From: Photobacterium sp. CCB-ST2H9
GTDB lineage: Bacteria > Pseudomonadota > Gammaproteobacteria > Enterobacterales > Vibrionaceae
Reading direction: 5' to 3'
DNA length: 64,000 nucleotides
Assembly (NCBI RefSeq): GCF_023151555.2
Contig: NZ_CP100425.1
Location: forward strand, 1,984,001 to 2,048,000
A model generated the notes under the pieces. It had not been told where the DNA came from, made no database searches, and saw only the letters and a list, made by a program, of their open reading frames with translations. A program made the position numbers and the translations under genes. Shown here one piece after another: positions 46,487 to 56,026 of the stretch (positions are counted from its first letter, which is position 1; each line of letters opens with the position of its first letter).

Positions 46487-49138
46487 TCAGATAAAGCTCA
46501 GGAATTTCTCCTTGCTCTCTGTATTCAGTAGATCGACTGCAGCGGTGATTGCTGCTGCAATCTTCTTCTCCCGTGCAGCCAGCATCGGCGGATCATCAGG
46601 GTCAACTTCATCTTTATGGCGATAAATATTGAGCATTGTCTGGTACAGACGCTTGAGACCATTGTCGTCACTGAAGTCATCCAGATCATCCTCATACTCG
46701 TTGGTCTGATGCACCACTAAGATACGGGACAGGAAAACATACTTCTCGTCCATTTTGAGTTCAGACAGGACATCACAGAAAGCTTCCACCTCTTCTGCTG
46801 TCGCATCGCTGCAGAACTGGTCGCCCGATGAGAATTCAATAAAGCTGAGCAACAGGGTTTTCGACGGGAACAGCTGCAAAATCAATTCATACAGACTCAG
46901 CAGTTGCTTCTTCTGTGGTTTTTTTGCCACCCGGGCCGCATACAGCACGGAAGCCAAAATCATGCCGATATCATCAGACACGAAGAGTGACGTTCTCTCC
47001 TCCTCATCCTCTTCTGCTTCGCCCAAAATGAGCAATTCACGGGCAAAGTGAAGCGCCTGATCACTGGAAACAGCTGCATCGGTCTGTTCCTCCTGAGCCG
47101 ACTGCTGCATGAAACGGGCAAACAAACCGCCGGAGGCTTTCGCCTGTGAATCAATATAGGCTTTGATGCCGGCTATCAGTCGCGTGGCTCTATCCCTATC
47201 TTCATCGTCAAACGAATGCCTCAACGCATTCAGGTTTTCCAGTTCACGATAGCAACTCTGGAAAAGATGCTTGTGATAAAACGCCCATAAAGGTTCCAGC
47301 GCCGGATCGGCAAAGAAGCCATTTGATTCCTGAGACAAAATATAGGCGACCGACAGCAGCTGAGCCCCTTTCGCATATTCGGCCTGATTCAGCGAAGGAA
47401 CGACCGCCAGAAGATCGTTGGGGGTATCTTCATACGCGCGCAGAATAATATCGTTGAGTATCTCACCGAAACCAGCTTTATCCCGCTGATAAAGTTCGTG
47501 GATCTCCTGAAGGCGTGTCAGACCGAAATGGCTCACCAATGGTTCGTTAATCAGGTCGTAAAGCCTCTGCCGAATCTCTGCGGCACTCAGCGCTCTGATG
47601 GTAAAACGGGCAGCCGCTTCTTTTTTACTGCACAGCTCAAAGTCATCCGAGATAATTTTCAATTCAGTGCCACTGAGCTCTTTTTTGCCCATCAAGCGCA
47701 CCAGCACATCCAGCGTTCGCAGGCACTTGTCGTTCTGAGCCGCTTCACCATCATCGTCAATGTAGAAGCTGTCCGGATTCTGATAGGTCACCAGGAAGCG
47801 CTCAATAATATCTTCCAGGGTCACATCCTGCTCCAAGTCAGATGACAGCCGCATTCCGTCGGAGCCGAAATATTCAAAACGCTTGTAAATATAGTGTTTG
47901 TGCTCAAACGCCAGCTTTCTGAGATTGACCGGCTGTAACTGTTCCAGAATTTCGGGGTGCTGATTCTCTTCAATGTAAGCCAGAATCTGCTCGCCGTTCT
48001 CGAAACACTTCAGGAAAAAGCTTTTGTTGGTCTCGTACTCGTTATACTCGTCGTATTCCTGATAGAAAGGGTCATCCTGAATATCGGCCAGCGTAGTTGT
48101 CTCATCATAAACGGGCTGATCGTAATACCAGAGATCTTTCAGAGGCACATCTTTGACCGCTTCGTACATCGCCTGACGCAATACCTCGCGCTCCTCTGCG
48201 ATGGTCCGGCCATGAAAGTTCAGATCATCAAACTCACCCTCGGCTTCTTCCCGCGAGATCAGCTCATCTGCAAACTCTTCGTCGTCATCATAAGCATCGC
48301 TGACTTGACTGAAGCCATGTTCCATCCGGACAAAGGGATCATCATCCGCAATATTTCTTGGCCGGCGTTTCAATGACTGAATCAGGGCCTCTTTGTAATA
48401 TTGATAACGGCTTTCGTCGGCTAAGAAGCAATTCAGCAGATCGGGGACAAAATTCTCCGATTCCATGTAATGCGTCATGATACAGCCAAACATCCCGTCA
48501 AAATGACAGCTGGCGTACGCATCCAGCACCAGATTACTGTACCCATGCTGATAGAACAGATACGCCATATAATCAGCACCGTGATACATGATCTGGTTAA
48601 AGTCACTGTCTTCCGGATAATACTCGCCAATCAGATAAGCATATTCCGGGTATTTTTCCGCCAGTAACACCAGCAGGTAAATACCAAACAGCATGCTGGA
48701 TGAGAAAAACAGTTCGTTGGAAGCATTCACCCGCAGGCTGAATTCCACCAGTTCTTCACAGAACGCTACGATCAGGGGTTTCAGGTCTTCCTGTTCTAAT
48801 GCGTGCTGAAACACCACCATGTGGGAAAAACGCAGGTACGCATCATCTTTGCTGAGCCTGACGAGCGCTTCATCCGTCAAGGCTTCCACAGGTTCGGACT
48901 CAAGCTCGTCGTCACTGCGCAACAGGAAGATCGCCTTAAACTGATCTGGGTTGAACAGGTCGCAAGGCTGAAACTGTTTTTTATCGTGGGAAATAAAACC
49001 ACCGACTCGATGAATCAGTTCACCGGTTTGGTAAGCATGCCGCAGTTGAGATTGAAACGTGAAAATGGCTTCTTTTAATGAATTTTTATCTTTTAAATTG
49101 ACCTGGATAAACTGCTGTTCCATGACTGTCCCATTCAT
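46487..49138 (-). CDS. large acidic protein of unknown function
   Basis: 883 residues, or 878 if the second ATG (49123, with GGGA upstream) is used. It is strongly acidic, with Asp/Glu clusters (SDAYDDDEEFADEL; ILGEAEEDEEERTS; NEYEDDLDDFSDDNG). It looks mostly alpha-helical and soluble, has no signal peptide and no membrane helix, and may consist of helical repeats. No motif for a catalytic family was recognised. It has its own terminator; neighbours give no hint of function. Confidence 0.7.
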   Translation of the reverse strand: MNGTVMEQQFIQVNLKDKNSLKEAIFTFQSQLRHAYQTGELIHRVGGFISHDKKQFQPCDLFNPDQFKAIFLLRSDDELESEPVEALTDEALVRLSKDDAYLRFSHMVVFQHALEQEDLKPLIVAFCEELVEFSLRVNASNELFFSSSMLFGIYLLVLLAEKYPEYAYLIGEYYPEDSDFNQIMYHGADYMAYLFYQHGYSNLVLDAYASCHFDGMFGCIMTHYMESENFVPDLLNCFLADESRYQYYKEALIQSLKRRPRNIADDDPFVRMEHGFSQVSDAYDDDEEFADELISREEAEGEFDDLNFHGRTIAEEREVLRQAMYEAVKDVPLKDLWYYDQPVYDETTTLADIQDDPFYQEYDEYNEYETNKSFFLKCFENGEQILAYIEENQHPEILEQLQPVNLRKLAFEHKHYIYKRFEYFGSDGMRLSSDLEQDVTLEDIIERFLVTYQNPDSFYIDDDGEAAQNDKCLRTLDVLVRLMGKKELSGTELKIISDDFELCSKKEAAARFTIRALSAAEIRQRLYDLINEPLVSHFGLTRLQEIHELYQRDKAGFGEILNDIILRAYEDTPNDLLAVVPSLNQAEYAKGAQLLSVAYILSQESNGFFADPALEPLWAFYHKHLFQSCYRELENLNALRHSFDDEDRDRATRLIAGIKAYIDSQAKASGGLFARFMQQSAQEEQTDAAVSSDQALHFARELLILGEAEEDEEERTSLFVSDDIGMILASVLYAARVAKKPQKKQLLSLYELILQLFPSKTLLLSFIEFSSGDQFCSDATAEEVEAFCDVLSELKMDEKYVFLSRILVVHQTNEYEDDLDDFSDDNGLKRLYQTMLNIYRHKDEVDPDDPPMLAAREKKIAAAITAAVDLLNTESKEKFLSFI

Positions 49139-49245
49139 GCTTTCTTGAAAATCACATCATTCAAATACTCAGGACTGAATGACTTTGAAAACGACCTGTC
49201 CTGGATATCCGGCTCTGGTTATCCAAAACAGGCCATGATCTCAAA

Positions 49246-50211
49246 TTAATAAAAAGTAACCGACTCCAGCCGATCCAATGAATCCCCCATGGTGAAGGTA
49301 AACGGCCTGCCTAATTGAGCCGCCATGTTGCGGCACCTTTGATCAAGAGAAGAACTGGTTGAATAATCAACCTTGCCATATTCGTGGCGGACTGTACCCA
49401 GTGAGCCCAGCTCGATCTCTAGCTGGTTCATGCCCCCTCTCCCCTGGATGCGCCGGAGGGACTCACGCGGGGAATTATTGGTGATTTCAGTGGAAAGCAG
49501 AATCTGATGATTATCCAGTTTGGCCTGCAGATGAGGATATGCTAACCGGATATCCGTAGGCACGGCATAACGACTTCTCACAACGGACATACCGACAGGC
49601 TTCTCATCTTTATGGTCCACGACAATCGCGCTAAATGGCAACGCTGGAGACAGTGTCATCGCAACCGTGCAGAACGCCTCTCCCTCAGTCTGTGTTGTGC
49701 CTTGCATCGCCATCAGAAGCGAATCCATCATACTGTAAGAAATGCCAACCATAACTTCCTTCACGGTCAGCTCCGTTGTGAATTCTTTTTTCAGTCTCGC
49801 TGCTTCCTCACGATATTCCGCTTTTTCTATCTCCATATCTTCTGGACGAAGTAAAAAGCGAACATTCATCGTGCTTTTTTTATCCGCCAGAATTTTTTCG
49901 AATGCACTTTGAATCGAAGCCTTTTGTGTTTCAGTGATCTTGTTCTTCTCGGATGTGCTTAATAGCAGGCTTCTCACATTACGTTTTTCATCATCAAAAT
50001 GAATCTTCACGACCTCTGGTGCGATACCAGCCTCTTTGAAGATTTGATGCAGCCCATCCAGATAAACCGGCTGAATCTTCTCGTCATCATTCAGCGAGAA
50101 ACCATCGGCAACCGGCCGATCAAAATTCAGCCTTGCGACGTTCACATCATTTCCGCAGCCGCCCAATACCAAAGTCAAACCAATGATCCCAATGTGAGAA
50201 AACTTGTACAT
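49246..50211 (-). CDS. hypothetical lipoprotein
   Basis: 321 residues. The signal peptide ends in a lipobox (LVLGGCGND, cysteine about residue 19). The mature protein has a charged helical region (EIEKAEYREEAARLKKEF) and beta-type stretches. Family not recognised. A membrane-anchored envelope protein. It is upstream of the large acidic protein gene on the same strand, 107 bases away. Confidence 0.65.
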   Translation of the reverse strand: MYKFSHIGIIGLTLVLGGCGNDVNVARLNFDRPVADGFSLNDDEKIQPVYLDGLHQIFKEAGIAPEVVKIHFDDEKRNVRSLLLSTSEKNKITETQKASIQSAFEKILADKKSTMNVRFLLRPEDMEIEKAEYREEAARLKKEFTTELTVKEVMVGISYSMMDSLLMAMQGTTQTEGEAFCTVAMTLSPALPFSAIVVDHKDEKPVGMSVVRSRYAVPTDIRLAYPHLQAKLDNHQILLSTEITNNSPRESLRRIQGRGGMNQLEIELGSLGTVRHEYGKVDYSTSSSLDQRCRNMAAQLGRPFTFTMGDSLDRLESVTFY

Positions 50212-50445
50212 CTAATCCCTTACACTCAAATAATGCATTTAGTTGAACAGCTTAGGCGGCAGTGGATACATGAAAGGGAAAGGAAACACCCTTGTTTGGG
50301 ACAACCATCACATGAGTCATTTGAGTGATCGTTTTGGAGTCGTTATTCAACCAATACGGGGATTATGCCCGGAATAAAGACAAGAACGGTTGAGGGACAG
50401 AATCAATGAGTGAAATGAAGTAAGTGAGGTGAAATACGAGTTTTA

Positions 50446-50982
50446 TCATATGTTTCCCAAAGCAAAGGTTGCAACATGGCTTAACTGTTCAGAATCAAAG
50501 TCATATTCAACAACTTGTAAGCTTGAGATATTGCCAGAAATACAAAAATCTATCCGATTCCAATGGCTAGCTATTTCCTGGCACGCCTTTGGATTCAAAC
50601 TATTTCCGATGCCGATGTGAGGAATAAAATCTATATCTAAACGCAGGTTTTCTGAAAAAGCACCTTCGTACAGCCTGTCATGTAATTTAACCAGATGGCT
50701 ATAACCTTCATCAGGGACAAGAAAAACATGATAGTAATCGTTGAACGCATCCTTATTGATGGTAGAGCATCGTATTTTGAATTCGAATGGTATGAATCCT
50801 CGTGCTATCGACGCCACTTCTTGTGTAAATGTCTCAGCAGCAATATCGAAAACAGGAAAAACCAGCGTGAAATGGGGCTCAACCACGGTATAGAACAAAC
50901 CATCATGCTTTGCTCTGTAAGCTTGAATCTTGTTGTAGTCTTGCTCAGAGATTTCCGGGACAGCAATAACCAAAAGCGCCAT
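50446..50982 (-). CDS. 2H phosphoesterase (2'-5' RNA ligase family)
   Basis: 178 residues. Two histidine motifs typical of the 2H superfamily are seen: EPHFTLVFP (HxT/S type) and, in the second half, DFIPHIGIGNS, where the second motif is HIG rather than HxT. The start has a perfect AAAAGGAGG. Such proteins hydrolyse or ligate 2',5'- or cyclic phosphodiester bonds in RNA or nucleotides. The altered second motif could lower or change activity. First gene of the cassette-like stretch. Confidence 0.75.
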   Translation of the reverse strand: MALLVIAVPEISEQDYNKIQAYRAKHDGLFYTVVEPHFTLVFPVFDIAAETFTQEVASIARGFIPFEFKIRCSTINKDAFNDYYHVFLVPDEGYSHLVKLHDRLYEGAFSENLRLDIDFIPHIGIGNSLNPKACQEIASHWNRIDFCISGNISSLQVVEYDFDSEQLSHVATFALGNI

Positions 50983-51252
50983 GATTCCTCCTTTTCACAT
51001 CAGGCCAAAAGCAAAGATAAACATTCGCACAACCGACCCTGAAAGTGATGCTGCATTAAGAATGGAAAGCCTCATTCAGATTCATCGGCAGTCCCTTCCC
51101 TGTAATCTACTCGTGACCAAGAACAGGGCAAATGACCACAACACGCCCCAGACACAAACCTCAATACAAACCCATGATGGTCATTTCAGCCATAACATGA
51201 AGGAACGCGTCTTAAAGCACATACCAGATCCAATTGAAGATCTTGCTAACTT

Positions 51253-51792
51253 TTAATACTGAGACCAAAGCTTATTCGCATCAATTGATAAACTTATATC
51301 TCTTGCTGAAAGCATTAACATGTGCTGAGAACCTTTTTGACCGCAGCTAATCGAAAGTTTTCTTTCTCCATCCTTTGATAAATACCCATCAAATATTGAA
51401 AATACCTTACCTGAAACATGAATGGTTTTTTCAACTTTTAATTTTTTATACTTCCGGTCAAGAACATCAAATATTGATTTCAATTCTATTGAACAAGCAG
51501 ATGCATCTGGAAAATATTTTTCGGCACTAATTGAGTACACCTTTTTATTTGATTCGATTATTTGAACTTGAATTTCATCAAATATTTTTATCTCTGAAAA
51601 ATCCAGAACATTAAGTGTAATTAACCTTGTTGGATAATCATTTTGAGCCTCACCAACAAGCTCTTGCGGCAAAGCAATACCGATCGGATATCCCAAAACA
51701 TTTTTAAGATCAGCATCAAACGCAAAGGCTTGACCACTAAACAATGCTACTACCCACAAGTTGGCATGTGATAATTTCACATTTTTCTCCAT
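51253..51792 (-). CDS. hypothetical exported protein
   Basis: 179 residues from the ATG at 51792, beginning with a signal-peptide-like stretch (KLSHANLWVVALFSGQAFA). Two cysteines (ASACSIEL, SISCGQKG) could form a disulfide. AT-rich. Its start codon lies a few bases downstream of a degenerate attC-like site, in the way a cassette gene starts just after the preceding attC. Family not recognised. Confidence 0.55.
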   Translation of the reverse strand: MEKNVKLSHANLWVVALFSGQAFAFDADLKNVLGYPIGIALPQELVGEAQNDYPTRLITLNVLDFSEIKIFDEIQVQIIESNKKVYSISAEKYFPDASACSIELKSIFDVLDRKYKKLKVEKTIHVSGKVFSIFDGYLSKDGERKLSISCGQKGSQHMLMLSARDISLSIDANKLWSQY

Positions 51793-51797
51793 GAAAG

Positions 51798-51881
51798 CTA
51801 ACGCCCTAAACCAAAACCAGTTCATACTGTTCATCATCCTGAACAGAGGAGTCTGAACCCGCATGAATTGGTGCTATTAAC
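51798..51881 (-). other. attC-like recombination site (degenerate)
   Basis: On the minus strand the site ends GGGCGTTAGC, the usual 3' end of Vibrio attC sites (R' box). It begins near GTTAATAGCACC. The middle is an imperfect palindrome with CTGTTCA and TGAACAG as an inner pair. It sits 20 bases after the stop of one gene and 5 bases before the start of the next, as expected between cassettes. The R'' box is not consensus. Confidence 0.45.
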
Positions 51882-51901
51882 ATGCTTTGTGATCTGCATT
51901 T

Positions 51902-52498
51902 TTAATTCAAATCGATATCTGGATGGTCTTTGAGACTGTACATTTCTTCTAAGAGCTTTTTATAAAATTCTAGCGGTGGCATTCCCATCTCGGCTCTTCT
52001 CTCATCAACTGTCTCAGGGTTTTCGATGGGCTTGAATACAATTGCTCCGTCACTCAAATTGGCCTGGGTACCATAAAGTTGTTTGTGACCTTTGTCTATA
52101 CGTACGCGGTCAGTCAATAATGCGACCTCTTGCCCCGTCACACCTTCCCGATTCAAGTAAGATTGCTCCAACAACGGAAGCATTTTCTCCTGGAAATCAA
52201 TATCCGGTGAATGTTGAACAATTAACCATGCTGAGTTAATCCCTTCCTTACCCACTTCTGCTGCTGTAAACCAAGAACGTCCATTCAGAATGGATTTTAG
52301 TTGTTGAGTGTTTCGTTCATCTATCAGCAATGCCTTTTCCTGTAACGCCTTTGACGATTTATGCCAACCAGATTCACCCAGCTCTTTACGGATTTCCTGA
52401 TCAACTTTCGCCATTTCTAAAAGTTGGGATTGTAAGTCTAGGTTTATTTCTGCTGAGACATAACAAGGGATGATTAGCAATAAATAAAGGATTCGCAT
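51902..52498 (-). CDS. DUF6624-type exported protein
   Basis: 198 residues with a signal peptide (MRILYLLLIIPCYVSA). The pattern KVDQEIRKELG ... DERNTQQLKSIL then WLIVQHSPD, ALLTDRVRIDKGHKQLYGTQ and VDERRAEMGMPPLEFY matches the DUF6624 family, often seen in marine and Bacteroidota genomes. Function unknown. It ends next to an attC-like site, so it reads as an integron cassette. Confidence 0.72.
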   Translation of the reverse strand: MRILYLLLIIPCYVSAEINLDLQSQLLEMAKVDQEIRKELGESGWHKSSKALQEKALLIDERNTQQLKSILNGRSWFTAAEVGKEGINSAWLIVQHSPDIDFQEKMLPLLEQSYLNREGVTGQEVALLTDRVRIDKGHKQLYGTQANLSDGAIVFKPIENPETVDERRAEMGMPPLEFYKKLLEEMYSLKDHPDIDLN

Positions 52499-52556
52499 GA
52501 TTGAATGACCCAGTTCGCATAGAACAATCGGTTTACCGAGAAAATTTCTGATACGG

Positions 52557-53114
52557 TTAAATTTTATCTGCTAGCTTTTTTAGATAAGATTTTGCTAACT
52601 CATGATTGTCACGACTCAGCCATTTTATGCAATCGAAAAGTTCCCAGATCAGACCTTTGTCACCATTCGTATAAGCCAGAAAGTCTTCGTGTTTTGGAGC
52701 CGGTTTGTCCGTTAGCCTGGTATTTACGACATCCGCCTTATCAAATAGCACCTTGTACGGTTTAGAGATTTCAAAAGACTCATTTAAATCCAGGCAATGG
52801 ATTTCTGCACTGGTCAAATCGTTAAAAATGTATTTTTTAAAATACGCATTTTCACTGTGAAAACCGTCGAGACAATAGAAGATCTCTTTACCCGATTCGA
52901 AGGAGGCAAAACAGGATTCCGCCGCTTGATGAAAACCATTTTGCGTGAAAACGAGGATGTCAGCATCTGAAACACGGTCCCCTTGGCCTGAAGCCAATGA
53001 GCCCAGTAAAACCGCTGCAACGACATTTTCTTCTGGTAAAAATGCTGAACATACCGACTGAACTAATTCATATTGAAGCGGCAGATGTTCAAATGTTAAA
53101 TCGTCCTGACTCAA
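52557..53114 (-). CDS. nucleotidyltransferase-domain protein
   Basis: 185 residues. The polymerase-beta type motif VLLGSLASGQGDRVSDADIL has the GS followed by DxD spacing of minimal and antibiotic nucleotidyltransferases. The C-terminal helices (GLIWELFDCIKWLSRDNHELAKSYL) resemble the four-helix part of ANT/LnuB-like enzymes. It would transfer a nucleotide to a hydroxyl of a small molecule, an RNA or a protein. The neighbouring gene is an aminoglycoside-phosphotransferase-like kinase. Confidence 0.75.
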   Translation of the reverse strand: MSQDDLTFEHLPLQYELVQSVCSAFLPEENVVAAVLLGSLASGQGDRVSDADILVFTQNGFHQAAESCFASFESGKEIFYCLDGFHSENAYFKKYIFNDLTSAEIHCLDLNESFEISKPYKVLFDKADVVNTRLTDKPAPKHEDFLAYTNGDKGLIWELFDCIKWLSRDNHELAKSYLKKLADKI

Positions 53115-53206
53115 AATTTTCTCCGTTTGTATCAGACCTCATTCAGGTGTTTGCAATGCCATCATGAAACCGAATCCATTGCACCATAAACACTCTGTGA
53201 AAGTCG

Positions 53207-53986
53207 CTATTCACTCAATAAACTTTGTGTAATTTGATCTGTATTTTTTCTCAAATATTCGATGTCGGCTAGATACGCGAGATGATGACCATCTCTGATG
53301 TTTTCAATGAAAGCTTCATTGCCATTGGACGCTTCACTGTGCATATGGTCTACCAAAGCTTGAACTCTGTCGATCATCGTCATGACCAAAACCTCACGAT
53401 CAACGTTACATAAACCATAAGCATCACAAAACTGTTTTGCTCTGATGGACTGAGAGTTCAAATCACCCAATGCGTCATATTCATGTGTTTTAAAAGGCGC
53501 CCAACAGTAAACCGCATATGCAATATCCCAAATCCTTGGGGCCGGATGGGCAGTATCAAAATCAAAAATTCCTACTGTTTGGTTACCTTGCAGTACAACG
53601 TTATAAGGTGCGTAATCACCGTGGCAAATCACCTCCATCGGTTCTCTGCCAGGATGCATCCATTCTGATTTTTCAAGCGACAACCTTGAAATAAATGAGC
53701 GCGATGCGTCATGGTATTTACGCAAAAGCCGGCCCGCAGATATGAGTGCTTCTTTTGTCGCAATATTCCCTTTTAATGGATAATTGAAAACGTCACCATG
53801 AACATATGACAAAACTTCATTCCCATTCTCATCAAAGCCGTATGATTCAGGCGCAGCATCAAACCCTTCATTCTTGAGGTGTAACAAGAGCTTATGGACA
53901 GCCGCGGACCATTTCCCTTTGGGTCGATAAATTTTGTCTTCAGAGCGAAAAATTGAATTGGCTCGCCCACCTCGTAATTCTTCCAT
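53207..53986 (-). CDS. aminoglycoside phosphotransferase-like kinase (APH family)
   Basis: 259 residues. The catalytic loop is ICHGDYAPYNVV (HGDxxxxN) and the metal-binding loop is IFDFDTAHPAPRIWD. The N-terminal lobe starts with RGGRANSIFRSEDKIYRP. AAGGA lies upstream of the ATG at 53986. APH-fold enzymes phosphorylate aminoglycosides, macrolides, choline, homoserine or sugars; which applies is not visible. Such genes are common cassettes in Vibrio superintegrons. Confidence 0.8.
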   Translation of the reverse strand: MEELRGGRANSIFRSEDKIYRPKGKWSAAVHKLLLHLKNEGFDAAPESYGFDENGNEVLSYVHGDVFNYPLKGNIATKEALISAGRLLRKYHDASRSFISRLSLEKSEWMHPGREPMEVICHGDYAPYNVVLQGNQTVGIFDFDTAHPAPRIWDIAYAVYCWAPFKTHEYDALGDLNSQSIRAKQFCDAYGLCNVDREVLVMTMIDRVQALVDHMHSEASNGNEAFIENIRDGHHLAYLADIEYLRKNTDQITQSLLSE

Positions 53987-54022
53987 CACTATCCTTGTGT
54001 CGTTTGGACTCGTACTGATAAA

Positions 54023-54250
54023 TCCGCACTCATGTGAGCGACGCGACTACCAAACCTAAGCCATGATGCGGTAAACACGAAAGCCAACCTTGAACTTGAA
54101 AAGCCAACCCTCAGGGACGCGGTTCAATGCTTTGTGATAGTTCATGCGTAAACGTATTGCTCAATCCTTTTACCACGATTATCGATTGGTACCGCTCATA
54201 GTAAAAATGCCATACGTTCTGAGTCACGCTCGATCAGTTTGTTAAACGTT
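54023..54250 (-). other. attC-like region, probably two sites
   Basis: On the minus strand it starts with GTTTAAC (a consensus R'' box, overlapping the preceding gene's end) followed by AAACTGATCGAGCGTGACT and TGGCATTTTT, similar to the start of VCR-type attC sites. The second half, with TTGGCTTTTCAAGTTCAAGG and GTCGCGTCGCTCACA, lines up with the attC-like site at 57868. Two sites without a gene between them would mean a lost or geneless cassette. Confidence 0.5.
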
Positions 54251-54709
54251 ATCTGACCTTGTGCTTTTGATCTCCCTTTCGGGATCGTGTGGAAAGCAGT
54301 TTGTATATGACCGAGCCACATGACACTTACCTTTGTCATCCACCAGCACACAAACCAGATTACACGGTTTACCCAACGCACTTCGCCAATGATGATGTCG
54401 ATGCTGATAATCAGCCTCAAATTCAATTCTTATATGAGCTGCGTTGACCCATTCGGATGGAATATCTCTTTTTGAGAGAAGTTTCAGTAACATCTCTGAA
54501 TACTTCGCAATCATCAAATCAAAACTTGGTGAGTACGGTTCAATATTCTTGGACTGAAGATCGATGGAAAGATGTTTAGGCTCTAGAAACTCGATGTATT
54601 TATATAGCTTTCCTATTGCCCAATAACCAGAGACATCATTATTTCTGCTACAAAATGAGCCAATAATGCCACTTGCGATACTTCCCAATTCTCTTCTTCG
54701 CCCCATCAT
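54242..54709 (-). CDS. hypothetical cassette-type protein
   Basis: 155 residues, soluble, starting with AAGGAACAAT before the ATG. Its stop lies inside the R'' end of the attC-like region, the normal arrangement for an integron cassette gene. The part VNAAHIRIEFEADYQHRHHH is histidine-rich. Family not recognised. Confidence 0.6.
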   Translation of the reverse strand: MMGRRRELGSIASGIIGSFCSRNNDVSGYWAIGKLYKYIEFLEPKHLSIDLQSKNIEPYSPSFDLMIAKYSEMLLKLLSKRDIPSEWVNAAHIRIEFEADYQHRHHHWRSALGKPCNLVCVLVDDKGKCHVARSYTNCFPHDPEREIKSTRSDNV

Positions 54710-54892
54710 ATTGTTCCTTAGCTTCTAAAACCGCATTAGATGTGAACTATGCAAACAGCTGATCTAATCCATTGCACCGTAAACACAAAAACAAATTGAA
54801 TTAAATCCATCAGTCCAGAGTTACCTTGATTGCTTTGCTATCTTTTCGTTTGTTTACAATACGGAGTCATACTGCACTAGCAATAACAAACT

Positions 54893-55288
54893 TTATGACG
54901 CATTGATCTTAGTTTTTTTAACTAATTCGAATTGGCGAACTGTCATATTTTCTGCATTCATAAAACAACGTGAATGATATTTAAAATCATCAGATATATA
55001 TGAGATGGCGACAAGTAATTCTGTTTTATGATCAATGCTAGATAACTCAAAATTTTTACCATGTTTTTTACGAGCATAGTAGATGCATGAGTTAACATTT
55101 AAATCGATTAAAGCTTCTTTATATTTTCTTTCCTGTTCAGATTCTCTATAAACTTCTTTTTGTTTTTCAACTTCAATCATCTCAACAAGCTTATTTGTTT
55201 TATAATCAACATAAAATTCATAACTTACGAATAAAGTGACAACAGATAGAACAACGCCTAAAAACACACCAACAACTATTTTTAACAT
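54893..55288 (-). CDS. hypothetical membrane-anchored protein
   Basis: 131 residues from the ATG at 55288 (GGAAGCTGAAG upstream). An N-terminal helix (IVVGVFLGVVLSVVTLFVSY) anchors it, followed by a charged coiled-coil segment (EVEKQKEVYRESEQERKYKEA) and a small domain with two cysteines. The frame stays open into the adjacent IS110 remnant, which would only add junk residues. Family not recognised. Confidence 0.6.
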   Translation of the reverse strand: MLKIVVGVFLGVVLSVVTLFVSYEFYVDYKTNKLVEMIEVEKQKEVYRESEQERKYKEALIDLNVNSCIYYARKKHGKNFELSSIDHKTELLVAISYISDDFKYHSRCFMNAENMTVRQFELVKKTKINAS

Positions 55289-55318
55289 CTTCAGCTTCCA
55301 AGAAAAATTTAACAAATT

Positions 55319-55770
55319 ACATGGTCTCTTCCTCATCAGACTTTGCCACACTTAGTAAGTCTGATCCCGTAATTACCGGAGGCCACCATGTCACAATCTA
55401 CTTATGGCATTGATTGAGCTAAACATCGCTTCAGTATCCACAGAGAGGCGAACCGAGGCAAGGTGTTGATCCACAAAGAATATCACGTTCAAAAGTTCTC
55501 TCAACAATTGCCAATATCCCACCCGCGATCAACGGTATGGAAGTCTGGATGCTTCTCACTACTGGGTTCGAGAGTGAACAAAACTTGGACACATCCCTGA
55601 GAGCATGGCATCAAAATATGGCACGCCTTTCAACGCGCTTCGTCAGAATCAAATCGCCCGGTCAATAAGCGATTTTACTGCTGCATCGTGCCCGTGATCA
55701 TTGGTTTCATGAGCGGACGGCATTACTGAATCAAATTCATTCTGTACGTTAGAGTGTCTGTCCCGATACT
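55319..55770 (+). mobile_element. IS110-family remnant 1
   Basis: The left end carries a hairpin (TCAGACTTTG/AGTAAGTCTGA), then GGAGG and an ATG opening a transposase start: MSQSTYGID, a stop, AKHRFSIHREANRGKVLIHK. The stop TGA follows the codon of the first RuvC-like (DEDD) aspartate. Later parts (ANIPPAINGMEV) are in another frame and decay. The copy ends in GTGTCTGTCCCGATACT, a motif shared by most copies here. It is defective. Confidence 0.75.
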
Positions 55771-55905
55771 TTTTTAAAAACCAAGGGCGTCTTCGCCAAC
55801 GAAACCAGCTTGCTAAAACTGCTCTGTACGGGGATGTTGAAGGCATCCGAGAAGTGGACATGGAACTATGACTGACGCTGACACAGAACAATGAATACCC
55901 ACCTT
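55770..55905 (+). mobile_element. IS256-family transposase C-terminal remnant
   Basis: Translation gives LKTKGVFANETSLLKLLCTG followed by MLKASEKWT, matching the conserved C-terminus of IS256 (mutator-type) transposases; the reading frame then breaks before the final segment (LTLTQ in another frame). Only a fragment remains, directly following the end of IS110 remnant 1. Confidence 0.65.
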
Positions 55906-56026
55906 CTTAGCGACATCCGTACCTCACTTTGATCCACAAAGATCAGGAGGTACGAATGCACTCTCTTCCAAACCATTTCAAATTTGATCTGAAGTCATAC
56001 TTCTGACTAGATCCAACAAATTCACG
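55905..56026. other. hairpin-containing spacer after the IS256 remnant
   Basis: CGTACCTC (55919-55926) pairs with GAGGTACG further on, with an inner TTGATC/GATCA pair. It precedes the end of the next cassette-type gene. It may be the outer end of the IS256-type element or of another lost element; no attC could be recognised. Confidence 0.35.

Noticed and set aside
53160..54790. Repeated CCATTGCACC(A/G)TAAACAC near 53175 and 54765
   Set aside because: Only about 18 bases are shared, with no extended similarity; too short to call an element or an attC part.
55649..55891. 80-codon minus-strand frame
   Set aside because: It lies opposite the IS256 transposase fragment and the end of IS110 remnant 1, which explain the sequence on the plus strand.
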